Below, in pieces: positions 13,690-23,496 of a stretch of 37,991 nt of DNA. The DNA is from Clostridia bacterium (GTDB lineage Bacteria > Bacillota > Clostridia > TANB77 > UBA1234). The stretch covers positions 1 to 37,991 of the forward strand of contig CAAEBC010000047.1 in assembly GCA_900753975.1 (NCBI GenBank), read 5' to 3'. The first letter of the stretch is position 1; every line of letters begins with the position of its first letter. The notes under the pieces were generated by a model. It made no database searches. It saw only the letters and a program-made list of their open reading frames with translations, and was not told the DNA's origin. A program made the translations under genes and the position numbers.

Positions 13690-16600
13690 ATGGACGAAAA
13701 TAGAGATTTTGTACACTTACATGTTCATACAGAATATAGCTTACTTGATGGTGCTAATCGAATAAAAGAATTAGTTGCAAGAGTAAAAGAGCTTGGAATG
13801 AATGCTGTTGCGATAACAGATCATGGCGTTATGTATGGTGCCATTGAATTTTATAAAGAATGTAAGAAAAATGGAATTAAGCCGATAATTGGTTGTGAAA
13901 TATATGTTGCACCTCGAACGAGGTTTGATAAAGAGGCAAATGTAGATGATAGGCTTGGACATCTTATTTTGATTGCTAAAGATAACGAAGGGTATAGTAA
14001 TCTTATAAAGATAGTTTCTAAAGCTTTTACAGAAGGGTATTATTATAAACCTAGAGCAGATTTAGATTTACTTAGACAATATAGTAAAGGTATTATTTGC
14101 ACAAGCGCTTGCATAGCTGGTTTTATTAGTAGGGCGATACTTGATGATGAATATGAAAAAGCAAAACAAACAGCACTTGAATATATAGACATTTTCGGAA
14201 AAGAAAATTTTTATATTGAACTTCAGCATAATGGGCTTAGAGAGCAAGTTCTAGCAAATCAAGGACTTATAAAGCTTGCTAGAGAACTTGGTGTGGAAAT
14301 GATTGCGACAAATGACGCACATTATTTATATAGAGAAGATAGTTATAGCCATGAGGTTTTGCTTTGCGTTCAGACAGGTAAGAAAATGATAGATGAAGAT
14401 AGGATGCAATTTGGCACGGATGAGTTCTATATAAAATCTCCTGAAGAAATGTATAGTAATTTTAAAAATATGCCAGAAGTAGTGGCCAATACAGTTAAAC
14501 TCGCAGAAAGATGTAATGTTGAATTTGAGTTTGGACATACTATACTACCTAATTTTGATACACCTAACAATATGGATCACTTCGAGTTTTTAAGGTATAT
14601 GTGTTATAACCGGACTTATTAAAAAATATAATCTATGCTATGATAGTTCGGTCCCTAACTATGACGACTTTTTTAATATGGAAGCAAAAATCGAATTTGT
14701 AAAAAATAATAGAAAAGATTTGTATGAAAGATTAGAGTATGAATTATCTGTAGTAAATAAAATGGGATACACAGATTATTATTTAATAGTTTGGGATTTT
14801 ATAAAATATGCAAAGGATAATGATATACCTGTAGGACCTGGTAGAGGCAGTGGTGCCGGAAGTTTAGCGGCTTATGCGATAGATATAACGGATATTGACC
14901 CGATGAAATATAATCTTGTTTTTGAAAGATTTTTAAATCCAGAAAGAATAAGCATGCCGGATTTTGATGTTGATTTTTGTTATGAGAGAAGGCAAGAAGT
15001 TATTGATTACGTTTGCAGAAAATATGGTAATGACCATGTTGCACAAATTATAACTTTTGGAACTATGGCAGCACGTGGTGTTATACGAGATGTTGCAAGG
15101 GTTTTAAATATTCCTTATGCTAAAGCTGACACTATTTCAAAAAAGGTGCCTATGGAAATGCACATGACACTGGATAAGGCTTTAGAGATGAATCCAGAAC
15201 TTAGGATTATGTATGATGAAGATCCTGAAGTTAAGCAAGTTATAGATATCTCAAAGAAACTTGAAGGTCTTCCAAGACATGCATCTACTCATGCAGCTGG
15301 TGTGGTTATAACGAAAGATCCAGTTGATACTTATGTGCCACTTTATAAAAATGATAATCTTATTTCCACTCAATATACAATGACAATATTAGAAGAACTA
15401 GGACTTTTGAAAATGGACTTTCTTGGACTTAGGACACTAACTGTTATAAAAGATACAATAGATATGGTAAAGAAAAACAGAGGTATTGATGTAAAGTATG
15501 ATGAAAATATGTCTGACCCTAAGGTATATAAGCTTTGGTGGGACGGAAATACGTCTGGAGTATTCCAATTTGAAAGTGCTGGTATGGTTTCTTTTATGAA
15601 AGAGTTAAAGCCAGATAGACTTGAAGACTTAATAGCTGGTGTGTCTTTATATAGACCTGGTCCTATGGATCAAATACCAAGATATATAAAAGGAAAACTT
15701 AATCCTGAGGAAACTGTTTATACGCATCCTGCTTTAGAGCCGATTTTAAATGTTACGTATGGTTGTATGGTATATCAAGAGCAGGTTATGCAGATTGTAA
15801 GAGATATTGGTGGGTATTCACTAGGACGTGCTGATTTAGTTCGTCGTGCTATGGGAAAAAAGAAGCTTGATGTAATGGCAGAGGAAAGAAAGAACTTCAT
15901 ATATGGTGTTACTGATGAAAATGGAAATGTATTAATTCCTGGTGCGATAAGAAATGGTGTTGATGAGAAGTCTGCAAACAAGATTTTTGATGAAATGGCT
16001 GAGTTTGCAAAGTATGCTTTTAATAAAGCACATGCTGCTTGTTATGCTGTTGTGGCTTATAGGACAGCATATTTAAAGACGTATTATAAATCAGAGTTTT
16101 TTGCCGCTCTTTTAAATAGTTTTATTACCTCATTAAATAAAATTTCTGTTTATATAAATGAGTGCAAAAAACTTGGAATAAAAATTGTTAGACCAGATGT
16201 GAATAAGAGTTTTAGTAAGTTTATTGTTGATGGTGAAGATATTGTTTTTGGCTTAGCGGCGATAAAAAACGTTGGTAGTGCTGCGATAGATAGTTTAGTT
16301 TATGAGAGAGAAACAAATGGCAAATATAAAGATTTTATAGATTTTTGCAAGAGGATAAATGGAACTGAAATAAATAAAAAGTGTATTGAAAGCATGATAA
16401 AGGCTGGTGCTTTTGATAGTTTGGGTACTAACCGTGCAACACTTCTTGCTTCATTTGAAGGAATTTTAGATATGATAAATTCAGATAGCAAAAGAGGGCT
16501 TTCTGGTCAGGTAAATATGTTTGACATAGGCGGTAACGAAAACTTGGATAATGATGAGGTTTATTCGATGCTAAAACTTCCAGAGATGGATAAAAAGGAT

Positions 16601-17248
16601 CTGTTATCACAAGAAAAAGATGTACTTGGACTTTATGTTTCGGGTCATCCTTTAGATTCGTTTGCAGATGAGATTAGTAAGTATTCAAATATTAAAAGTA
16701 TTGACTTAGATTTTGACGAAGAGACGGGACCTGCCTCATATCTTGTTGATGGACAGCTTGTTAAGTTTATAGGAATTGTAAATCATGTGAAAGTTAAAAT
16801 AACTAAAAATAATGATATAATGGCTTTTGTTAGTTTTGAAGATTTGTATGGCGAGATTACGGTTATTGTTTTTCCTAAGACTTATGTGCAGTATAAGGCT
16901 GTTTTGTTTGATGACAATATTGTGAAGGTAGAGGGACGATTAAATATTAAAGAAGATGAAATTACGATTTCTGCTTTGAAGTTACAGTCTTTAAGTAAGC
17001 ACGAGGAAAATTATTTAGTCGGAGCAAAGGAAAGAAAAAGCCTTACGATAAATATTCCTGAGGGTCTTAGTGATATAGAACTAAAAAATCTAAGGGAGTT
17101 TATTAAGAAAATAAGTAATCAAAAGGGAAATATGAAAGTTACTATAGATAATAAAGGTAACCAAAAGGAATTTGATATGCTTATAAATGAGAGAGTTTAT
17201 AAAGAACTTAGAGAGATGATTGGAGAAGAGAATCTTTCTTGGAAATAA
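13690..17248 (+). CDS. dnaE: DNA polymerase III alpha subunit DnaE, +1 frameshift at CGG
   Basis: This is a replicative C-family polymerase. Frame 0 ends at 14622, three codons after a CGG at 14611. Skipping that C and reading GGA joins 307 codons to 878 more, giving a 1185-residue enzyme of normal length. The 5' part carries the PHP domain (HLHVHTEYSLLDG, ITDHGVMYG). The 3' part carries GPGRGSGAGSLAAYA, the catalytic PDFDVDF, the helix-hairpin-helix region and the OB domain (VKFIGIVNHVKV). The junction reads C-Y-N-G-L-I-K-K-Y; the family has YxGL at this point. Without the shift only a PHP fragment would be made, so an essential gene seems to need recoding. Start at 13690 follows TTGGAGG. 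A terminator follows at 17250. Confidence 0.93.
14611..14613 (+). other. CGG +1 recoding site in dnaE (codon 308)
   Basis: Context AAC CGG ACT TAT TAA in frame 0; AAC (C) GGA CTT ATT AAA after the shift, restoring the conserved Gly-Leu. Confidence 0.88.
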
Positions 17249-17249
17249 A

Positions 17250-17289
17250 AAATGCAGAGCGATGTTTGGTTATTATCGCTCTGCATTTT
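17250..17289 (+). terminator. Terminator after dnaE
   Basis: Stem AATGCAGAGCGAT with ATCGCTCTGCATT followed by TT; strong 13-bp hairpin. Confidence 0.75.
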
Positions 17290-17351
17290 ACATAATTAGG
17301 GGAAATTACATTGATATCTTTTCATAACTACGATAAAATTTTTTAATTTAA

Positions 17352-17380
17352 TTGATATTACAGTGTCGATATGATACTAT
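17352..17380 (+). promoter_or_regulatory. Promoter of the NRPS operon
   Basis: TTGATA (17352-17357), 17 bp, TACTAT (17375-17380), 36 bp ahead of the gene. Confidence 0.55.
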
Positions 17381-17416
17381 ATTTGTATATATGTGGAACT
17401 TGAGGAGGAATTTTGT

Positions 17417-20400
17417 ATGCGTAAACCCTTAACATTCCCACAGATGAATATGTATGATACAGAGAAATTTTTTGGCGGAACAAGTATATGTAATGTCGGT
17501 GGATGTATTTTTTTCGGTTATGATGTCGATGTTAGTAAGCTAAGAGATGCGATAAATACACTTGTTGCTAATAGCGACGGAATTAGAATTAAAATAGATA
17601 CTAAAGAGAAAGTGCCAGTACAATATGCTGAAGAATATATAAATCAAGATTTTGAGATGATTAATTTATCTGAAGCAAATTATAATGATATTTTGAAAAA
17701 ATGGATGAGTGAGCCGTTTGATTTGTCAGGCAGATTATATTCTTTTAAGTTAATAAATGTTGATAATAATATAGGTGTGTTTGTAAAACTTCATCACCTT
17801 ATTTGTGATGCTTGGGGAGCCACTTTGATTGCTTCTAAATTGATTGAATATTATAATAAACTTCTTAGTGGTGAAAGTATTTCGGCAAATGATATACCAT
17901 CGTATTTTAAGTATGTTGAAAAAGAAGAGGCATACAAGAATAGTTCAAAATATGAAAGCGATAAAGAGTTTTGGGAGAGTAAATATGAAGTAAAACCTAC
18001 TTTAGTTACGATGTCTCCAAACAAAAAACCTACTTTGGATGTTAAGGCATATAGGAGTTCATTTGTAGTTCCTCTTGATGAAACAGAGGCGATTAGAAAA
18101 TATTGTGCAGATAATCAAATTTCTCCTGCTGTGCTTTTAGAGGCTGTTATAGCACTTTATGCAGCGAGAATAAATAATGCTGATGATGTTACTCTTTGTA
18201 GTTTAGTTATTAACAGAAACGGAATAGAAGAGAAAAAGACAATTGGAATGTTTAATAATATTTTACCTCTTACAATTCCTATTGATTACAATGAGACCTT
18301 TTTAGACTTATGCCAAAAGATTGCAACAGAGCATTACCAAGTTTTTAGACATCAAAAATATCCGCTTTCAAGTATAGTTGATTATGTTAGAGAAAAGCAC
18401 GGTAAAGATGCGGAATTGTACGATATAATGGTTTCATATCAAAACGGGAAAATTGATGGGGCAAATGAAAATAATAGGACAGAATGGATATTTAATGGAA
18501 CGTCCGATTTAGGTTTTATGCTTAATATATCTGAAAGAGATAATGATAATTTATTGAATTTTGATTTTGATTATAGAAGAGATTGCTTTGAAACAGAAGA
18601 AGTTGAGAAGATTTATTATAGACTTATAAATATAGTAAATCAAGTTGTAGTGAATCAAGATATTATATGTAAAAATATTGATATAGTAACGTATTCGGAA
18701 AAAGAACAACTTTTAGTTGATTTTAATAATACTTCAAAAGAATATCCAAGAAACAAGTGCTTGTATGAATTTTTAGAGGAGAATGTTTTGAAAAATCCGA
18801 ATAAGGTCGCATTACGATTTCAAGGAAAAAAGCTTACATATAAAGAGTTTAATGAAAAAGTAAATAGCTTAGCAAATTGCATTGCAAAAAATGTTGAAAA
18901 AAGAAATTCGATTATTGGTGTTATGATGGAACGTTCTTTTGAAATGATGATTGCTATTTATGCTATTATAAAAGCGGGTCATGCATATATGCCGATGGAT
19001 CCTCATTTTCCAAAGGACAGGATAGAATTTATGCTTGAAGATAGTAATGCACCTTTTATACTTACGCAAACAAAATGGAAAAATGAATTTAAAGAAATTG
19101 ATAGATTTGTTGATGTTGAAACTTTTGATTTTGATATGTATAGTAAAGAAAATCCAAATACTGTTACTGTTTCAACAGATACTGCTTATGTAATTTATAC
19201 ATCTGGCTCTACTGGAAAACCCAAAGGGGCAATGATACCTCATCATAGTGCAATAAATAGAATTAAATGGATGCATGAAAAGTATACACTTGAAAAAGGT
19301 GATGTTATTCTACAAAAGACGCCGTACACTTTTGATGTATCTGTTTGGGAGCTTTTTTGGTGGAGTATGTATGACGGATGTTTGCAGATTTTAATTCCAG
19401 AAGGTCATAAAGACCCTGCTGAAATTATTTCTGGTATCGAAGATGGTAAAGTAACTCATATGCATTTTGTACCATCTATGTTAAATGCGTTTTTGGAATA
19501 TGTTGAAGCAAATAGAAATGTTATTCCGAGACTTTCTACTTTGAAATATGTTTTTGCAAGCGGCGAAGCTTTGCAAGTAGAACATGTTAAAAAATTTTAT
19601 GATTTACTTGGAAAAAATGGAACAACACTACATAATTTATACGGACCAACCGAGTGTACTGTCGATGTATCTTATTATGACTGTGATCCGAATAATATTC
19701 CAAGTAGCATTCCAATAGGTAAACCTGTTGATAATACTCAACTTTTAATACTTGATAAAAATCATAAGCTTTTACCAATAGGAGTTGTTGGGGAGTTATA
19801 TATTAGTGGTGTTCTAGTTGGAAAAGGATATTTAAATCGAGAAGAATTAACAAATGAGAAATTTGTTCCAAATATTTATTATAACTATGCTACTATGTAT
19901 AAAACTGGGGATTTAGCAATGTGGCTTCCTGATGGTAATATAGAATATTTAGGAAGAACTGATTTTCAAATAAAAATAAGAGGTCTTAGAGTTGAACTTG
20001 GGGATATAGAAAATGCTATATTGAAATTTGAAAATGTTAAGCAGTGTATAGTGACTGTTTTTGAAAATAATGGTGAGAAAAATCTTTGCGCGTATTATAC
20101 TGCTAGTAAGGAAATTGATGAAAGCTTGCTTAAAGCTGCAATATCTAAGGAATTACCTAATTATATGGTTCCAGAGTATTATATGCGTTTAGAAAAGATT
20201 CCTACAAACGCAAACGGCAAAGCTGACAGGAAAGCATTTCCTGTGCCTAAGATTGTTCAAAAAGAAGTAAAATATGTTGCACCGAAAAATAAACTTGAAG
20301 AAGAAATTCAACTTGCGGTGCAAGACGTTTTGAAAATAGAAAAAATAAGTTGTGACGAAGATTTATTTACTTGCGGACTTACTTCTATAGGAGTTATATC

Positions 20401-21643
20401 AATAATAACGAAATTATCTATATTGGGTCATGAATTGAAAGTTCGAGATTTTTATGAATGTCACACTATTAGTGAGATTACTGAGCTTATTCAAAACGAG
20501 AAAGTTGATATTCATGAATATGATGATGATATTAAAAATTATTCAGATATTTCTGATATAAGAAATCACAGCTTATCTTACAAAAATGGAGATGCTATTC
20601 TTATAACAGGTGCGACAAGCTTTTTGGGAATACATATAATTAGTGAACTAATTAAGAAAACCGATAAAAAGATATATTGCTTAATTCGTAAGATGGATAA
20701 GTTTGAAAGGTTTATAAAAGATTTTACAAACTTAGATATTAATAGTAGAAGGCTTATTCCAGTGTTTGGTGATATAACAAAAGAAAATTTAAATCTTGAT
20801 TTACTTTTGCTAAAAGACATAAAGGACAACGTTTCAGATATCATTCACTGTGCGGCAGATGTTACGTTTTTCTGCCCTTGGGAGAGGTCTAAGGAGATTA
20901 ATTACATAGGTACTTGTAATGTTATAAAATTGGCAAGAGATGCAAAAGCCAAGCTTCACCATATTTCGACTATGAGTGTTTCGGGTGATATTTTGACGAG
21001 ACAAACGAGAGAATATCCAGAATTTACAGAAAAAGATTTATATATAGGGCAATTATATAAGGAAAATGTATACGCACATAGTAAGTATTTAGCCGAAAAA
21101 GAAGTGATAAAGGCGATTAGAAATGATGACCTAAATGCTTCGATATATAGAATTGCGAACTTAACTTGGAGAGCATCAGATGGTAAGTTTCAAGAAAATT
21201 ATTTGACGAATGATTTATACAACTTGACAAATATAATGTTAAAATATAACGAGGTACCATTAGAGCTTATAAATGAAAATATTACTCTAACTCCAGTTGA
21301 TGATTGTGCAAGAGCAATATTTTACTTAATGAAACTGAAAGAAAATAATGTTTATAATTTGTTTAGTCAAAACAGTATGTCAATAGGAAATTATATGAAA
21401 GCTTTAAGTAATGATATAAACCTAATTAATTTGAATGATTTTAATGAACAACTAAAACTTGCAAATGATGACAGTTCGAAATTTGTTGAAATGTATATAA
21501 AAGGAATTTTAACTAATCCAGAAAAATCTGTAGTGCAGATTTGTAACGATGATACAAATAAAACTTTGGAGAAGATTAATTTTAGATGGAGTGAACTAGG
21601 TGACAAATATGTCAGAATGTTTAGATGCATAGGAGGAAAATAG
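17417..21643 (+). CDS. Single-module NRPS with terminal reductase (C-A-T-R)
   Basis: This 1408-residue non-ribosomal peptide synthetase has four domains. Condensation: HHLICDAWG near residue 125 (HHxxxDxxG). Adenylation: SGSTGKPKGAM near 597, FDVSVWEL, NLYGPTECTVD near 742, YKTGDLAMW and GRTDFQIKIRG. Carrier: DLFTCGLTSIG, with the phosphopantetheine Ser near 989. NAD(P)-dependent thioester reductase: GATSFLGIHI near 1065, CAADV and YAHSK near 1218. The reductase should release the product as an aldehyde or alcohol. With the acyl-AMP ligase and carrier protein downstream, an N-acyl amino aldehyde is a likely product. Reductase-ended NRPSs of gut Clostridia are known to make peptide aldehydes and pyrazinones. 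The binding-pocket residues resemble the Ser code of EntF. The start at 17417 follows GAGGAGG. Confidence 0.9.
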   Translation: MRKPLTFPQMNMYDTEKFFGGTSICNVGGCIFFGYDVDVSKLRDAINTLVANSDGIRIKIDTKEKVPVQYAEEYINQDFEMINLSEANYNDILKKWMSEPFDLSGRLYSFKLINVDNNIGVFVKLHHLICDAWGATLIASKLIEYYNKLLSGESISANDIPSYFKYVEKEEAYKNSSKYESDKEFWESKYEVKPTLVTMSPNKKPTLDVKAYRSSFVVPLDETEAIRKYCADNQISPAVLLEAVIALYAARINNADDVTLCSLVINRNGIEEKKTIGMFNNILPLTIPIDYNETFLDLCQKIATEHYQVFRHQKYPLSSIVDYVREKHGKDAELYDIMVSYQNGKIDGANENNRTEWIFNGTSDLGFMLNISERDNDNLLNFDFDYRRDCFETEEVEKIYYRLINIVNQVVVNQDIICKNIDIVTYSEKEQLLVDFNNTSKEYPRNKCLYEFLEENVLKNPNKVALRFQGKKLTYKEFNEKVNSLANCIAKNVEKRNSIIGVMMERSFEMMIAIYAIIKAGHAYMPMDPHFPKDRIEFMLEDSNAPFILTQTKWKNEFKEIDRFVDVETFDFDMYSKENPNTVTVSTDTAYVIYTSGSTGKPKGAMIPHHSAINRIKWMHEKYTLEKGDVILQKTPYTFDVSVWELFWWSMYDGCLQILIPEGHKDPAEIISGIEDGKVTHMHFVPSMLNAFLEYVEANRNVIPRLSTLKYVFASGEALQVEHVKKFYDLLGKNGTTLHNLYGPTECTVDVSYYDCDPNNIPSSIPIGKPVDNTQLLILDKNHKLLPIGVVGELYISGVLVGKGYLNREELTNEKFVPNIYYNYATMYKTGDLAMWLPDGNIEYLGRTDFQIKIRGLRVELGDIENAILKFENVKQCIVTVFENNGEKNLCAYYTASKEIDESLLKAAISKELPNYMVPEYYMRLEKIPTNANGKADRKAFPVPKIVQKEVKYVAPKNKLEEEIQLAVQDVLKIEKISCDEDLFTCGLTSIGVISIITKLSILGHELKVRDFYECHTISEITELIQNEKVDIHEYDDDIKNYSDISDIRNHSLSYKNGDAILITGATSFLGIHIISELIKKTDKKIYCLIRKMDKFERFIKDFTNLDINSRRLIPVFGDITKENLNLDLLLLKDIKDNVSDIIHCAADVTFFCPWERSKEINYIGTCNVIKLARDAKAKLHHISTMSVSGDILTRQTREYPEFTEKDLYIGQLYKENVYAHSKYLAEKEVIKAIRNDDLNASIYRIANLTWRASDGKFQENYLTNDLYNLTNIMLKYNEVPLELINENITLTPVDDCARAIFYLMKLKENNVYNLFSQNSMSIGNYMKALSNDINLINLNDFNEQLKLANDDSSKFVEMYIKGILTNPEKSVVQICNDDTNKTLEKINFRWSELGDKYVRMFRCIGGK

Positions 21644-21644
21644 T

Positions 21645-23265
21645 ATGAAAAATAGACCCTATCCGTATTACAGTGTTGGAAAATTTTCTACTTTGCTAGA
21701 ATTTGTTGATTATATTAAAAAGAAAAATAATATTAAAGTAGCAGTCAAATATACAAAAGGTAGTCAAAAAATTGAAAAAACGTATAACGAAGTGGCCTCT
21801 GAAATAGAGGCTTTGGCTAAGGAAATTAACTGCTTAAATTTAGTCAATAAGAATATTGCTGTACTTGGAGAAAATTCATACGAGTGGATTTTATCTTATC
21901 TAGCTATTACTGTTTCTAAGAATACAGTAGTACCAATAGATAAGGACTTAGATATAAATGATGTGATGAATATTATTAAGGAAGCAAATGTAGATTTGAT
22001 ATTTTATTCTAACACATATAGTGATTATAGAGAGAGTATAAAAGAAAAAATAAATGATATTAGGCTGATTTCTTTTAATGAACTAAGTAGTTTAGTTGAG
22101 AATGGAATGAAAAGAAATAACAGATTGCCAAAAATAAATTTGAAGGAGAATGCTACTATTATTTTTACTTCTGGTACGACAGGAAAACCAAAAGGTGTGG
22201 TTCTTAGCCATCAAAACTTATGTGAAGATATAAGACGTTCTTCTATGCAATTATTAATAACAGGGGATTCGTTACTAGTTTTGCCATTGCATCACACTTT
22301 TCCTTTAATGGCTAACGTTTTATGTATGTTTAATATTCGGCTATACTATCTGTATACCAAGTAGTTTGAAAAAAATAGATAAACTATTGTTAGATAGTAA
22401 GCCATCTACCCTTTTCTTAGTGCCACTTTTGGTAGAAGCTTTTTATAATAAGATTTGGAAAAATATTTACCAAACTAAAAGAGGTACTTTAGTTAAAACG
22501 ATGATTTTTATTAGTAATATACTTTTAGCATTAGGCATAGATGTAAGAAGAAAAATTTTTAAGAGTGTAATTGATGGCTTTGGAGGAAACCTTAACTTAA
22601 TAGTTTCGGGTGGTGCTGCTCTTGATAAAAAGTACGTAAAAGGCTTTAGAAATTTTGGCATAGATGTTTTAAATGGATATGGGATTACAGAGTGTTCTCC
22701 AATAGTTTCGGTTAATAGAAATAAATATAATCGTGATGGCACTGTTGGAACAGCATTGCAAGGAATTGATATAAAAATAGAACAATATGAAAATTCCAAA
22801 GAAGGGGAAATACTTGTAAAAGGACCTATTGTTATGCAAGGATATTATAAAAATGCTGAACTTACCAAATCGGTTATGTCAGGAAAGTATTTCAGAACAG
22901 GTGATGTTGGTTATCTGGATGATGATGGATTTTTATATATAACAGGAAGAAAGAAAAATGTGATAATTTTAGATAATGGTAAAAACGTGTATCCTGAAGA
23001 ACTTGAAGAAATATTATTAAATTATTCTTTGATTAAGGAAGTTTTGGTTTTTGAAAAAGATAATAAGATAGTTGCTTCTATATATCCAAATGCAGATGAA
23101 ATATCTGATTTTAGTAAAGCACATTCATTGATAGAAAAAATAATTGATGACTTTAATAAAAAGATGCCATATTATAAAAAAATATCAGATTTTGTTATAA
23201 GAAAAAATGAGTTTGAAAAAACAACTACAAAAAAGATAAAAAGGAGTATCGAAAATGTTAGATAG
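21645..23265 (+). CDS. Fatty acyl-AMP ligase / acyl-ACP synthetase, +1 frameshift at CGG
   Basis: This member of the ANL superfamily probably activates the acyl starter and loads it onto the next gene's carrier protein. Frame 0 stops at 22364. A CGG at 22338 (codon 232), with its C skipped, gives GGC and a 539-residue protein with no other break. Before the shift are FTSGTTGKPKGVV (about residue 170) and HHTFPLM. At the junction the sequence is F-N-I-G-Y-T-I. After it are GGAALDKK, NGYGITECSPIVS, the hinge TGDVGYLDDDG and GRKKNVIILDNGKNVYP with the catalytic Lys tail region (TTTKKIKR). Start is directly after the NRPS stop with AGGAGG inside the NRPS end, and its stop overlaps the carrier gene by 11 bp, so the genes are tightly coupled. 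Confidence 0.88.
22338..22340 (+). other. CGG +1 recoding site in the acyl-AMP ligase (codon 232)
   Basis: Context ATT CGG CTA TAC in frame 0 with a stop 7 codons later; ATT (C) GGC TAT ACT after the shift. Confidence 0.85.
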
Positions 23266-23485
23266 AGTTATTGAAATAATTAGTGAGTATCAAGGAATAG
23301 ATAAAGAAACAATAAATAAAGATTCAAATTTAGTTACAGACATTGGACTTTCATCTTTTGATGTAACAGAACTTGTTTGCAGAGTTGAAGACGAGTTTGA
23401 AATTCAAATACCAGATAGAATGATACGTTCTTTACAAACGGTTGGGGATATATTCGATTATATATGTGAACAAAAGAAAAACTAA
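23255..23485 (+). CDS. Stand-alone acyl carrier protein
   Basis: This 76-residue protein has the acyl-carrier fold and the phosphopantetheine motif DIGLSSFDVTELV, where the first or second Ser (about residue 31) replaces the usual DSL context. It starts inside the end of the acyl-AMP ligase gene, implying that the ligase loads it. It should carry the fatty acyl starter to the condensation domain of the NRPS. It is distinct from the housekeeping AcpP by its position in the operon and its motif. Confidence 0.9.
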   Translation: MLDRVIEIISEYQGIDKETINKDSNLVTDIGLSSFDVTELVCRVEDEFEIQIPDRMIRSLQTVGDIFDYICEQKKN

Positions 23486-23496
23486 GGAGGTTTCTA

